Part shown: piece by piece, positions 1 through 8,276 of the stretch
Position numbering within the stretch: the stretch's first letter is position 1
How the letters are laid out: the number at the start of each line of letters is the position of its first letter
Assembly: GCF_011927835.1 (NCBI RefSeq)
Contig: NZ_JAATJH010000008.1
Span: 89,384-153,383 of the forward strand
Source: Neolewinella antarctica
GTDB lineage: Bacteria; Bacteroidota; Bacteroidia; Chitinophagales; Saprospiraceae
DNA length: 64,000 bases
Reading direction: 5' to 3'
Position numbers and translations under genes: made by a program
The notes under the pieces: generated by a model
The model's database searches: none
What the model saw: the letters and a program-made list of their open reading frames with translations, nothing else
What the model was told of the DNA's origin: nothing

Positions 1-1
1 C

Positions 2-391
2 GCGCCTTATTTCGCCGAATACGGACTTACCTTACGTCAGGAACAGCCGGATTCGGTCGCTTTTTACGGATTACGGTTGCGCGAGCGGGACGGCGTCGTT
101 TCGGTCGTGCGGCCCGTGCCCGAGAACTCACCCCTTTACGCCGCCGGCCTGGACGTAGATAGTGAAATCATCAGCCTGAACGGCGTTAGCGTAGCTTCCA
201 CCGACGACTGGGACGAAGTCGTTCGGGACTTAAAAATCGGTCAGACTTACGCGCTTAAATTCGAGCAGTTGGGCGTGGAGAAAACCGGAAGCTTCGTGGC
301 GGTGGCGAGTCCGAAATTGATTTTGCAGGTTAACAAGACGGCAAACGCGAAAGCGCTAATTCGGCGAGCTAGCTGGTTGAACCCGCAGTAA
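2..391 (+). CDS. C-terminal end of an M61-type (glycyl aminopeptidase) peptidase, PDZ region; 5' end outside window
   Basis: The reading frame is open from the first bases of the window to a TAA at 389-391, giving 129 visible residues. An internal TTG at 77 is not a credible start because coding sequence continues upstream of it. The visible part looks like a PDZ domain: SPLYAAGLDVDSEIISLNG is the typical carboxylate-binding and turn region, followed by a short tail. In M61 family peptidases a PDZ domain forms the C-terminus after the zinc peptidase domain, and the preceding motif AEYGLTLR fits that architecture. The catalytic domain is not visible, so the family call is an inference; another PDZ-ended protein is possible. 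It converges on the RloB-like gene at 540. Confidence 0.6.
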   Translation, partial: APYFAEYGLTLRQEQPDSVAFYGLRLRERDGVVSVVRPVPENSPLYAAGLDVDSEIISLNGVSVASTDDWDEVVRDLKIGQTYALKFEQLGVEKTGSFVAVASPKLILQVNKTANAKALIRRASWLNPQ

Positions 392-539
392 TGAATTCTT
401 TACTCATTGCCGGTCATCAAATATTACCTCAGTAATGAGAAATATGGACTTAATTGAGGTATAGAATGTCAACCTGACAAAGTCCAGTTGTAACCATACA
501 AAAGATCAAGAAAGACAGCGAGGAAGTAATGGAGCATTT

Positions 540-1160
540 TTATGGCCGAGTAATTTCACGCACCAGTTGAAATACGGTAGTAATCGGATTGCGATCACGA
601 AACAGCTCGCCGGAAAACTTTTCAAATAACTTTTTCGCTCTTTTAAGCGCTTCCTCCTCGCTAGCGTTTGGATCATCGATCAGGCGTTGCCTGATGCCAG
701 CGGCAAATCTTTTCTTCTTCCCTACGCTCGCGTAGTTAATCCCCCAGTGATTACTGAGTTGCTCGTAATAAAAGGCACGATTATGACGTTGCTCTGTGTA
801 TGCATAATGAAGGCAAAACCACAATTCGAAAGCATCAACCGAATACGCGACTCGAATACCTGCCTTCGTAGCATCCCTAATCACCCGCGAAAAAATTTCG
901 AACTGGCCGATACCTTGGCTTGGAACGAAGTCAAGGTCGAAAACCAGCCAAATCTGATCGTAGTCCTCATATTCCTGTGCCGTGAGCGCATCTTGGAGCA
1001 GACGGACGGGGTCGCTACTGGGGTCCCGCGGCAATATTTCTACCCCAAAATTGCGAAAGGCCTGAAAATACAGACGCTCCGTTTGCCCTTCACAGAGAAT
1101 CAGGAATCTTTTTCCTCGGTTACGCATCTTCCGTTTCCTAGTTACAGTTCGCTTACTCAT
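540..1160 (-). CDS. rloB: RloB-like protein (Toprim-like putative nuclease), partner of the upstream ATPase
   Basis: This 206-residue basic protein has the RloB family layout. The conserved acidic motif LILCEGQTERLYF lies at residues 20-32 (Glu24), IWLVFDLDF at 70-78 carries the Asp-x-Asp pair typical of Toprim folds (Asp75, Asp77), and SVDAFELWFCLHY at 107-119 matches the S-x-P-x-FE-x-W motif. It starts inside the last codons of the ATPase gene (8-nt overlap), so the two are translationally coupled. RloB/AbiLii-type proteins paired with SMC/ABC-like ATPases occur in AbiL phage-abortive-infection systems and in RloAB pairs of restriction loci. A role as the effector nuclease of such a module is inferred from family and context. 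No restriction genes are adjacent in the window. Confidence 0.8.
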   Translation of the reverse strand: MSKRTVTRKRKMRNRGKRFLILCEGQTERLYFQAFRNFGVEILPRDPSSDPVRLLQDALTAQEYEDYDQIWLVFDLDFVPSQGIGQFEIFSRVIRDATKAGIRVAYSVDAFELWFCLHYAYTEQRHNRAFYYEQLSNHWGINYASVGKKKRFAAGIRQRLIDDPNASEEEALKRAKKLFEKFSGELFRDRNPITTVFQLVREITRP

Positions 1161-2448
1161 GGGCAGCCGGTTCTAGGTCTAATGCAATATCTAAGTCACT
1201 CACTTGAGGTACCGCTCCATAGCTCCCCCCTAGGTATTCTCTTTCAAAATTGGCCGTATTCGTTACTCCGGTGATATCAGACAGGGAATAGAGAAATGAT
1301 GCTCCGGAATCGTCCTTTTCGATTAGAGCAATTTGGTCTCGCCGCAGAAGTTTGTTGTCCAGCAGATTGGTATCGTGAGTAGAGAATATGAACTGGGCAC
1401 CGTTTGGATTACCCGATGTAGAATTAAACAGCTGGACGATCTCCCGCGACAGCCGCGTATGCAATCGTGCCTCAAACTCGTCAACGAGCAGTATTCCACC
1501 CTGGCGTAGGCATATGATAATGAGGGGGGCAAGTTGTAGTATTTTTTGCGTGCCGGCTGATTCGTATTGGTCGCTTAACCAAGCCAGACTCTTATCTTCA
1601 CGGCCTTTTACTTTACGGGTTGTTACGGTAAAAAATCGCTTATCGGTCTGATCACTGAATTTCTCTAATCCTGGTAACTCCTTTACGTGAGAAATCTTCT
1701 CCTTGTCAAATGATAGTAGGCTATCGTGATCGATACCCAACAATTTCAACATCTCGCTGGTCTCACGCAGTAAGCTTCCGTCCTCATACATTAATTGCGC
1801 CGGCAATTCTTCCAGATGGTGGAGGCCAGCATCCGACAGAATCATCAGTTTGCGCAGAGCGGCGGCCACCTGATCGACGACGGGTGCAATCTTGAGTAAG
1901 GATGCCGCTGCCAAGAAGCTGATCCTTGGTTGAAATACTTCATTGTTTTCCTTCAGCAAAAAGGTAAGCCGATCGTCCTTCCCAAAGTATTCGGGGTTGG
2001 GGGTCACCGTTTGATCTTGGCGGGTAAAAACGGTGGCTTTACGTACGGAACGGTCCAGCAACCACTCACGCACAATCTTATCCCGCGTCATCTCCAACCC
2101 GTACTCATATTTCCTGTCTCCGTAAACAAAGGTGCCACACAGGGTTGTAGGCGATTCTGAATAGGCGGCATCTAGCCTGAATGGTTCCACGGGGAGCTGC
2201 TCATATCGATCGCGTCCAGATAGTAGCGCGACTCCCTGCCAAACGGACATGGCTAGTAATAACGTGCTCTTCCCACTTGCATTGGCTCCATAGATCGCTT
2301 TAACTTTCAGTACTTTATCCTTTTTACCCGATAGGGCAACGTTGTTCTTTAACCAACTGTAAGCTGGCTTCTGGTGGGTCGCGCTGAAGTCAATGGTGGT
2401 AGAATCCCGTATCGACCTAAAATTCTCTATAGAGAAGCTTAAAAGCAT
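1153..2448 (-). CDS. AAA/ABC-type ATPase of an AbiL/RloA-like defence pair
   Basis: This 431-residue ATPase has an N-terminal LLSFSIENFRSI motif typical of OLD/RecF/AAA_21-like ATPases and Walker A GANASGKST at residues 54-62. The C-terminal half carries an ABC-like signature (SAGTQK), Walker B GGILLVDEFEARLH and the H-loop FSTHDTNLL. An upstream TTG at 2493 could extend the frame, but the ATG at 2448 begins directly at the conserved motif. A promoter -7 box (TACATTTG, 2474-2467) also lies between the two candidates and favours 2448. The stop overlaps the start of the RloB gene by 8 nt, so the two form an operon. The family senses infection or DNA ends and controls a Toprim partner; that role here is inferred. 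PARIS AriA is related in general design, but its partner differs. Confidence 0.82.
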   Translation of the reverse strand: MLLSFSIENFRSIRDSTTIDFSATHQKPAYSWLKNNVALSGKKDKVLKVKAIYGANASGKSTLLLAMSVWQGVALLSGRDRYEQLPVEPFRLDAAYSESPTTLCGTFVYGDRKYEYGLEMTRDKIVREWLLDRSVRKATVFTRQDQTVTPNPEYFGKDDRLTFLLKENNEVFQPRISFLAAASLLKIAPVVDQVAAALRKLMILSDAGLHHLEELPAQLMYEDGSLLRETSEMLKLLGIDHDSLLSFDKEKISHVKELPGLEKFSDQTDKRFFTVTTRKVKGREDKSLAWLSDQYESAGTQKILQLAPLIIICLRQGGILLVDEFEARLHTRLSREIVQLFNSTSGNPNGAQFIFSTHDTNLLDNKLLRRDQIALIEKDDSGASFLYSLSDITGVTNTANFEREYLGGSYGAVPQVSDLDIALDLEPAAHE

Positions 2449-2466
2449 GGATTTATATTTTTTTAC

Positions 2467-2474
2467 CAAATGTA
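2467..2474 (-). promoter_or_regulatory. Bacteroidetes-type -7 box upstream of the ATPase/RloB operon
   Basis: The minus strand reads TACATTTG, an exact match to the Bacteroidetes -7 consensus TAnnTTTG. A TTTG lies 16 nt upstream (2496-2493), which is slightly short for the usual -33 spacing. A transcript starting about 7 nt downstream would begin near 2460, just upstream of the ATG at 2448. This supports the shorter start codon choice. Confidence 0.45.
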
Positions 2475-2824
2475 CCTCTTTAAACGCTTGCAAACCATAA
2501 TTTAGTTGACGACTCCTCTACTCAATTATTACTCCCAAACTTCCCAACGTCCGCTCCCTCTGTTTCAACTTATCCATGTACTACTTAAAAATTGCCAAAA
2601 ATTGAAGCCATGCCTGCACTCCGTTGGCACAAGTGCCTGGTAGCTTTCTACAACTGAAGTGCGCAGCGCCCTGCCAGCAGGTTTTGTTAGAAAAGGTATC
2701 AAAGCCGCAGCGGACGCTTATCAACAAATTACTAACTTGACAGTAATAGTTTAGCGATGCAAATGGCTACTATGATCACGAAGTCCGGTGCGACCCGCGA
2801 TAATTTGCATAAAAAAACCCCACC
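2475..2824. other. Intergenic region between divergent ATPase and PNPOx-like genes
   Basis: About 350 nt without a supportable gene lie between the start of the ATPase gene and the PNPOx-like gene. The part near 2467-2496 contains the promoter for the ATPase pair. I see no strong promoter, terminator or repeat in the rest. Confidence 0.4.
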
Positions 2825-3367
2825 ATGGCTACCTCCTACAACAACATCTCCCCCGAACTAACCGATTTCATCCACCGCCAGCACATCTACTTCGTAGCTA
2901 CCGCTCCCCACGACGGCCACGTCAACCTCAGCCCCAAGGGCATGGACTCCCTCCGGGTGATTGCCCCCAACCGCATCATCTGGCTAAACCTGACGGGCAG
3001 CGGCAACGAAACGGCGGCGCACGTGCTGGAGAACGGGCGGATGACGCTGATGTGGTGCGCTACGGAAGGTAAACCCCTGATCCTGCGCGCCTACGGAACG
3101 GCCCGTACGGTGCACCCGGGAGAAGCGGGTTTCGCCGAGCTTGCCGTTCACCTACCGGATACCCCGGGAGCCCGCCAGATCTTCGACCTCGTGGTAGAGA
3201 AAGTACAGACGAGCTGTGGCTACGCCGTGCCGTACATGGACTTCCGGGAAGACCGGACGCAATTAGTGAGTTGGGCCAGTAAGCAGGGACCGGAACGCAT
3301 GAAGAATTACCAGCAAACCAAAAATCGGGTGAGTATCGACGGGCTCCCTACGGGCTTACCGGAGTAA
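2825..3367 (+). CDS. Pyridoxamine 5'-phosphate oxidase-family (FMN-binding split barrel) protein
   Basis: This 180-residue soluble protein starts at an ATG preceded by AAAAAACCCCACC. The N-terminal half, with HIYFVATAPHDGHVNLSPKGMDSLRVI and WLNLTGSGNETAAHVLENGRMTLMWCA, has the split-barrel signature of PNPOx-like flavin or F420-binding proteins. The NLSPKG motif and the NETAAHVLENGR stretch are typical of this subgroup, whose members are mostly of unknown substrate. There is no C-terminal PNPOx dimerisation domain, so it is not expected to be PdxH itself. It stands alone, divergent from the defence pair and followed by a convergent trmD. The cofactor and reaction cannot be decided from sequence. 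Confidence 0.82.
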   Translation: MATSYNNISPELTDFIHRQHIYFVATAPHDGHVNLSPKGMDSLRVIAPNRIIWLNLTGSGNETAAHVLENGRMTLMWCATEGKPLILRAYGTARTVHPGEAGFAELAVHLPDTPGARQIFDLVVEKVQTSCGYAVPYMDFREDRTQLVSWASKQGPERMKNYQQTKNRVSIDGLPTGLPE

Positions 3368-3473
3368 CGCGCATTTCACTTTGCGCAATTAGATACCACC
3401 ACGTAATACGGAGTACTACGCAGCAAATCAGAAAAGCATCATCTAAAAGTATTCCAGCGTAGCCGAAAGGAGC

Positions 3474-3499
3474 TTTTTGTGCTTTTGTGTTTGCGTGGC
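3474..3499 (-). repeat. Repeat family C copy (CCACRAARGCAC type)
   Basis: The minus strand reads GCCACGCAAACACAAAAGCA followed by CAAAA. It belongs to a dispersed intergenic family also seen at 4260-4329, 30763-30789 and 37068-37223. It lies between the converging PNPOx-like gene and trmD. Confidence 0.5.
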
Positions 3500-3538
3500 T
3501 AAAAAAATCTGCGTAACATAATCAGTACCAGCAGTGAT

Positions 3539-4234
3539 TTAACCGTGCGCCCCATCCTCCTTGCTCAGCAAGTCCGGCCTCCGCTCCTGCGTCCGCGCCT
3601 CCGCTTGCTCCTCGCGCCAGGCTTCAATCTTCGGGAAATTACCGGTCAGGAGAATATCCGGCACCTTGTGCCCCCGCCACTCGGCCGGGCGGGTGTAAAT
3701 GGGTGGGGCGAGCAAATCGTCCTGAAAAGAATCCGTCAGCGCACTCGTTTCGTCGTTCAGGACGCCGGGCAGTAGCCGACCAATGGAATCAATTAACACC
3801 GCCGCGGCCAGTTCGCCGCCGGACAGCACGTAATCACCAATACTAATTTCCAGCGTTACGTATTCATCCCGAATACGCTGATCGATACCTTTGTAATGCC
3901 CACAAATCAGTAATAAATTCTTACCCAGGCTGAGTCGGTTGGCGCGGGTTTGTTTGTACTGCTCGCCGTCGGGCGTTAGGTAAATAATTTCGTCGTACTC
4001 CCGCTGCGCTTTGAGGGCGTCGATGGCCGCCGCCAGGGGCTCGCAGCGCATCACCATGCCGGCCCCGCCGCCGAATTGATAATCGTCCGTGCTCCGGTGT
4101 TTACCGAGGCCGTACTCGCGCAAATCGTGGATCTCCACCGTCAGCAAATCCTTATCTTTAGCCCGTTGCATGATGCTGTGCGATAGTGGGGAGGAAAGTA
4201 GTTCCGGTAATACCGTGATGATGTCGAAATGCAT
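3539..4234 (-). CDS. trmD: tRNA (guanine-37-N1)-methyltransferase TrmD
   Basis: This 231-residue SPOUT methyltransferase transfers a methyl group from S-adenosylmethionine to N1 of G37 next to the anticodon, which prevents frameshifting. The N-terminus MHFDIITVLPELL is canonical. YQFGGGAGMVM at residues 52-62, LICGHYKGIDQRI at 109-121 and IGDYVLSGGELAA at 132-144 form the trefoil-knot SAM pocket and substrate loop. The length is slightly under the common 240-250 residues, with a short C-terminal helical domain ending in KEDGAHG. In many bacteria trmD sits beside rplS and rimM, but here rplS is 32 kb away. The next gene downstream on the same strand of the window (4355-4828) is transcribed towards it. 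Confidence 0.95.
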   Translation of the reverse strand: MHFDIITVLPELLSSPLSHSIMQRAKDKDLLTVEIHDLREYGLGKHRSTDDYQFGGGAGMVMRCEPLAAAIDALKAQREYDEIIYLTPDGEQYKQTRANRLSLGKNLLLICGHYKGIDQRIRDEYVTLEISIGDYVLSGGELAAAVLIDSIGRLLPGVLNDETSALTDSFQDDLLAPPIYTRPAEWRGHKVPDILLTGNFPKIEAWREEQAEARTQERRPDLLSKEDGAHG

Positions 4235-4259
4235 AGTTAATCATTTAAACTATTTACCA

Positions 4260-4329
4260 GCCACAAAAGCACGTAAACACAAAATTACGTTGGTTACTAT
4301 TTTACGGCACTTTTTTGTGCTTTCGTGGC
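4260..4329. repeat. Inverted pair of repeat family C copies
   Basis: A plus-strand copy at 4260-4284 (GCCACAAAAGCACGTAAACA...) and a minus-strand copy at 4306-4329 (plus strand GGCACTTTTTTGTGCTTTCG then TGGC) face each other. They could form a hairpin with imperfect arms. The pair lies between the 157-residue membrane protein gene and trmD, both on the minus strand, so it would be transcribed as a leader or attenuator structure. Confidence 0.5.
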
Positions 4330-4354
4330 AAAAAGCCTACTTACATACTTTCCC

Positions 4355-4828
4355 TCAGCGCACCCCCGCCCGGTACCGAACCCAGGTGTTGTAGAGTAAT
4401 CGAAAAGGCAAAACCGCGGAAGCCATGATTGCCCAGACCCCAAAGAAGCGATACTCCGCGTGCATGTATTTATCCATGATGCTGCGCCAGTCCGAGGAGA
4501 GGTTGCGAACGAGCACGTCCGGCCCCTGCTCGTCGAAGTAAGTGATGAATCCGTTGAACGACTGTACCATCCAGAAAATCAACGGGATAACGGCCAGGCT
4601 GATGCCAGCCTGTAGGTACAATCTGTCCCGCAGCCAACTCAAGTCGAGCAAAAACATGTACCGCGTGAAGGTCACCGCGACCACCACGTAGATGAAATTA
4701 GGCAGAAAGAAAGGAAAGTCCGGCACCTTCGTGTACAACGGCAACAGAATCAGCGCCGCCACGACGAGGGTAAACGCCAGCCAAAGCAATTCAAAACCCG
4801 CCTGTGTACCCCGTTTATTCGCCGTCAT
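4355..4828 (-). CDS. Four-helix integral membrane protein of unknown function
   Basis: This 157-residue hydrophobic protein starts at an ATG and has predicted membrane segments near residues 12-30, 40-60, 73-92 and 127-146. A polar loop between helices three and four (YFDEQGPDVLVRNLSSDWRSIMDKYMHAEYR) probably faces one side of the membrane. I do not recognise a named family; similar short membrane proteins are common as conserved hypotheticals in Bacteroidetes. It is in the same orientation as trmD and separated from it by the family C inverted repeat, so cotranscription is possible. It diverges from the histidine kinase at 4929. Confidence 0.7.
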   Translation of the reverse strand: MTANKRGTQAGFELLWLAFTLVVAALILLPLYTKVPDFPFFLPNFIYVVVAVTFTRYMFLLDLSWLRDRLYLQAGISLAVIPLIFWMVQSFNGFITYFDEQGPDVLVRNLSSDWRSIMDKYMHAEYRFFGVWAIMASAVLPFRLLYNTWVRYRAGVR

Positions 4829-4928
4829 GTCCTCCGTTTAGGGCGCAAACATACGGCGGCGAGCCGTAGTTGGTCCGCGGGCAGAACTGCAAGGCTCGCC
4901 CCGGTGTATTTACCACACAATCACCCCC

Positions 4929-6341
4929 ATGTACCAGTGCGACAAACCTACTAACCTCCTGGCCCAGCTACGGGCCATGCCCATGTTCACCGAAGTAACG
5001 GACGACGTTCTGCAGTGGCTGATCGATATAAGCAGGTTTGTCTGCTTCGATAAGGGAGAGACCATCTTCGAATATAACTCCGTCGTCGATCACATGGACA
5101 TCATCCTCAAAGGGAGTTGCCTGCTCCGGCGGGAGCAAGATGGTCACAGCAGAGAGATGGGCATTTGGGAAGCGCCCCACGTTATGGGTGTCCTTCCCTT
5201 CAGCCGCCTCAAAACTACTGCGGCCGAGGGCGTGGCGCTCGAGAACATCCAGGTTTTGCGGATCCACAAGGAGAACTTTGTGGAAATGGTCAACGTGAGC
5301 TACGAACTCGTCCAAGCACTCGTCGGCATCATGACCGACCGCGTCCGCGACTTTCAAAACATGCGCCTGATGGACGAAAAGCTCATGGCCCTCGGTAAGA
5401 TGAGCGCTGGCCTCGCCCACGAGTTAAACAACCCCGCCTCGGCGATCGTCCGCTCCAGCCAGGAGCTCCATAAGCACCTGGCGCAGACGCCGGAGCGGTT
5501 CAAAAGCATCGTCACCATGCGCGTGACCACGGATGCCGTGGACAATCTTAACCAAGTTCTTTTCGACAGGATTCGCAGTTACTCCGGCGCCTCCGACCTT
5601 TCCCTGCTGCAACGCGAGTCGCGCAACGACGATCTCCAGGACTGGTTCGACGCTCACGACATTACCAACGGAGATGAAATTATCGACACCTTCATCGACT
5701 GGGACTGGAGCCCGGAGCATCTGGACGCGGTCGCGGGTGCCGTGCCTACGGAAGCGCTCGAACCCGTCCTCTGGTGGATCGAGGCAAATTTGACCACCGA
5801 GGGGCTAGTCGGAGAAATCCAGACCGCCAGCAATCGCATCGCGGAGTTAATTGGGTCCATTAAAGCGTACAGTCACATGGACAGTCAGGCCAGCATGATC
5901 GCTAAGGATATTCACGAAGGCATTAGATCTACCCTGACGATGCTTAAATTTAAGTTTAAAGAGAAGCACGTCAAGCTTAAAAAGGAATTCGACAAGGATC
6001 TGCCCAACGTCAAGATCCTGGAAGGCGAACTGAACCAGATTTGGACCAACCTCATCGCAAACGCCCTCGACGTAGTTACCCCCGACGGCAGCGGGCTCAT
6101 CACCATCCGTACGTACCGGCGGCGCGACAACGTGTGCGTCGACGTCGAAGACAATGGCACCGGCATCCCGGAAGATATCCAGAGCCGCATCTTCGAGCCT
6201 TTCTTTACGACTAAAGGCATCGGCGAGGGCACCGGTATGGGGCTCGACATCGTCCGCCGCTCCCTGAAACGCCACGGTGGCTCGGTTTCCGTCGAGAGTC
6301 AACCCGGCAAAACCTGCTTCCGCATCTGCCTCCCCCTCTAA
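4929..6341 (+). CDS. Sensor histidine kinase with N-terminal cyclic-nucleotide-binding domain
   Basis: This 470-residue cytoplasmic kinase has no membrane segment. Residues about 12-130 form a cyclic-nucleotide-binding (CAP-ED) domain with RFVCFDKGETIFEYNSVVDHMDIILKGSC. The dimerisation/phosphoacceptor helix has MSAGLAHELNNPASAIVRSS with His164 as the likely phosphorylation site. A long helical insert separates this from the ATPase domain, which has the N box (WTNLIANALD), G1 box (VEDNGTGIPEDIQ), FEPFFTTK and GTGMGLDIV. It is followed after only 21 nt by the response-regulator/flavoprotein gene, its obvious cognate partner. The ligand of the sensor domain is unknown; redox or cyclic-nucleotide control is inferred. 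Confidence 0.9.
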   Translation: MYQCDKPTNLLAQLRAMPMFTEVTDDVLQWLIDISRFVCFDKGETIFEYNSVVDHMDIILKGSCLLRREQDGHSREMGIWEAPHVMGVLPFSRLKTTAAEGVALENIQVLRIHKENFVEMVNVSYELVQALVGIMTDRVRDFQNMRLMDEKLMALGKMSAGLAHELNNPASAIVRSSQELHKHLAQTPERFKSIVTMRVTTDAVDNLNQVLFDRIRSYSGASDLSLLQRESRNDDLQDWFDAHDITNGDEIIDTFIDWDWSPEHLDAVAGAVPTEALEPVLWWIEANLTTEGLVGEIQTASNRIAELIGSIKAYSHMDSQASMIAKDIHEGIRSTLTMLKFKFKEKHVKLKKEFDKDLPNVKILEGELNQIWTNLIANALDVVTPDGSGLITIRTYRRRDNVCVDVEDNGTGIPEDIQSRIFEPFFTTKGIGEGTGMGLDIVRRSLKRHGGSVSVESQPGKTCFRICLPL

Positions 6342-6362
6342 CTACGCACCAGCACCCGCCCC

Positions 6363-8036
6363 ATGGCCGACCAACTTAAACCCATCATCCTCTCCGTCGA
6401 CGACGACCAACAGGTTCTTCGCTCCCTCAAGCGGGACCTGCGTAATCACTATAAGGACGACTACCGCATCATTTCCACCACGAGTGCCACCGAAGCACTG
6501 GAAGCCATCCAAGAACTCAAAAAGAAGAACGAGGTCGTGGCGCTCTACTTATCCGACCAACGTATGCCGGAAATGCTGGGCGTCGATTTTCTGGAAAAAG
6601 CCCAGGTGTTTTTCCCGAAAGCTAAACGCGCGCTGTTGACCGCCTACTCCGACACCCAGGCCGCCATCAAGGCCATCAACGACGTACAACTCGATTACTA
6701 CCTCCTCAAACCCTGGGACCCGCCCGAAGAAAAGCTCTTTCCTATCCTGGATGAATTACTGGCCGACTGGCGACTTTCCTTCCGGCCGGAATTCCAGGGG
6801 CTCAAGGTCGTCGGCTATCAGTATTCCCCCAAGAGCCACAACATCAAGGACTGGCTCGCTTCTAACCTGATGCCCTACCAGTGGGTCGATGCCTTCAGCG
6901 AGAAGGGGAAAGAACTATTGGACTTACACGGATGCCTCAGTAAAGAGTTGCCCGTGGTCGTGCTGGAAGACGGTAACACGCTATCCGACCCCGCACTGGC
7001 GGACCTCGCCGAAAAGCTGGGCATGAGCGCTACGGTATCCGAAGACCTTTACGACGTGGTCATCGTCGGTGGCGGCCCGGCGGGGATGGCCGCGGCGGTC
7101 TACGGTGGCTCGGAAGGCTTAAAAACGCTGCTCATCGAAGCCCGCGCGCCGGGCGGGCAGGCGGGGTCGAGTAGCCGCATCGAAAATTATCTCGGCTTTC
7201 CGAACGGACTCTCCGGCTCCGAACTTTCCCGGCGGGCGATGGCGCAGACGCTGCGGTTCGGCGTGGAGGTCGTCAGCCCCCGCTCGGTGGAAGACATCCG
7301 GATTCAGGACAACTACAAGATCCTTACGCTCGACGATAACTCCGAGGTTAAGGCCCTGTCGCTTATTCTGACGACGGGCGTTCAGTACCGCAAACTGCCG
7401 GCGGAAGGGGCGGAAAAATTCAGCGGCGCGGGCGTTTACTACGGCGCGGCGATGACGGAGGCGAAGGCGTCCGAGGGTAAGATCGTCTACGTGGTGGGCG
7501 GCGGCAATTCCGCGGGGCAGGGGGCGGTGTACCTTTCTAAATTCGCGAAGGAGGTGCACATCCTCGTTCGCAAGCCGGACCTGACGTCCAGTATGTCGAG
7601 CTACCTGATCGAGCAACTCGAAAGCATCGACAATATCACCATCCACGGCTACCGGGAAATCCAGAAGGTATGCGGTGACGACGACCACGTCGAACGATTG
7701 GTCATCGAAGATCTGGAAAAGTCAGAAACCTACGAAACACCGGCCGATGCCCTGTTCATCTTCATCGGCGCGCGCCCCCGGACGGACTGGATCGAGCGGG
7801 GTCAAATACTGACGGATAAGCGCGGTTTCGTGATCACTGGCCGCGACATCACGGCGGCTGACCCGAAAAGCAACAACTGGCCACTCGCCCGGGCTCCTTT
7901 CCTGCTGGAAACTTGCCAACCGGGCATTTTCGCGGCGGGCGACGTGCGGTCGGGGGCGATGAACCGGGTGGCTTCGGCGGTTGGGGAAGGCGCGATGGCG
8001 ATCAAGTTCGTGCATCAGTACTTGGCGGAGAATTAA
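6363..8036 (+). CDS. Response regulator fused to a thioredoxin-reductase-like FAD/NAD(P) flavoprotein
   Basis: This 557-residue fusion has a receiver domain at residues 7-130, with acidic pocket DDD at 13-15, phosphoacceptor Asp65 in LYLSDQRMPE, and Lys116 in LKPWDP. A linker with a thioredoxin-like character (residues 145-222) follows. Residues 229-550 are a TrxB-like domain with the FAD motif GGGPAG (236-241), the NAD(P) motif VVGGGNSAGQG (377-387) and the C-terminal FAD motif GIFAAGDVRSG (521-531). The CxxC pair expected after the FAD domain is absent: the matching stretch reads GAGVYYGAAMTEA. It therefore cannot be a classical thioredoxin reductase. It lies in an operon with the kinase at 4929. 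Confidence 0.9.
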   Translation: MADQLKPIILSVDDDQQVLRSLKRDLRNHYKDDYRIISTTSATEALEAIQELKKKNEVVALYLSDQRMPEMLGVDFLEKAQVFFPKAKRALLTAYSDTQAAIKAINDVQLDYYLLKPWDPPEEKLFPILDELLADWRLSFRPEFQGLKVVGYQYSPKSHNIKDWLASNLMPYQWVDAFSEKGKELLDLHGCLSKELPVVVLEDGNTLSDPALADLAEKLGMSATVSEDLYDVVIVGGGPAGMAAAVYGGSEGLKTLLIEARAPGGQAGSSSRIENYLGFPNGLSGSELSRRAMAQTLRFGVEVVSPRSVEDIRIQDNYKILTLDDNSEVKALSLILTTGVQYRKLPAEGAEKFSGAGVYYGAAMTEAKASEGKIVYVVGGGNSAGQGAVYLSKFAKEVHILVRKPDLTSSMSSYLIEQLESIDNITIHGYREIQKVCGDDDHVERLVIEDLEKSETYETPADALFIFIGARPRTDWIERGQILTDKRGFVITGRDITAADPKSNNWPLARAPFLLETCQPGIFAAGDVRSGAMNRVASAVGEGAMAIKFVHQYLAEN

Positions 8037-8040
8037 AAAA

Positions 8041-8117
8041 GGCAGTAGGCAGTAGGCAGTAGCACTCTTTCTATCGCCTACTAGCCTACCGCCTAATTAT
8101 TGCGCGGTCGCGGGTGC
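8041..8117. repeat. Repeat families B and A side by side
   Basis: Five bases after the stop codon of the RR-TrxR gene, GGCAGTAGGCAGTAGGCAGT (8041-8060) is followed by CTACTAGCCTACCGCCTA (8079-8096), an inverted arrangement of family B heptamers. A family A 16-mer follows at 8102-8117 in reverse orientation (GCGCGGTCGCGGGTGC). Confidence 0.7.
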
Positions 8118-8276
8118 ATGGTTTATTTGATAAAGGCACACTGCTGACCGGATTACGCCCACCAGATATATTCGACACGCTTGAGCTGATTACCAAAACC
8201 AACATTCTCTCGTTAAATAAAACAATTTGTTTGTTAAATGGCCTTTTGGTTCCTAACTTTGGTGAAACTCACGAAA

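Noticed and set aside
687..1274. Plus-strand frame over the RloB gene
   Set aside because: It is opposite to a well-supported RloB gene and its sequence lacks any recognisable pattern.
540..2448. Assignment of the defence pair to PARIS
   Set aside because: PARIS uses a DUF4435 partner. The small protein here has RloB motifs and the short size of that family, so AbiL/RloAB is a better fit.
6363..8036. Functional thioredoxin reductase
   Set aside because: The redox-active CxxC is missing at its normal place, so the standard name would mislead.
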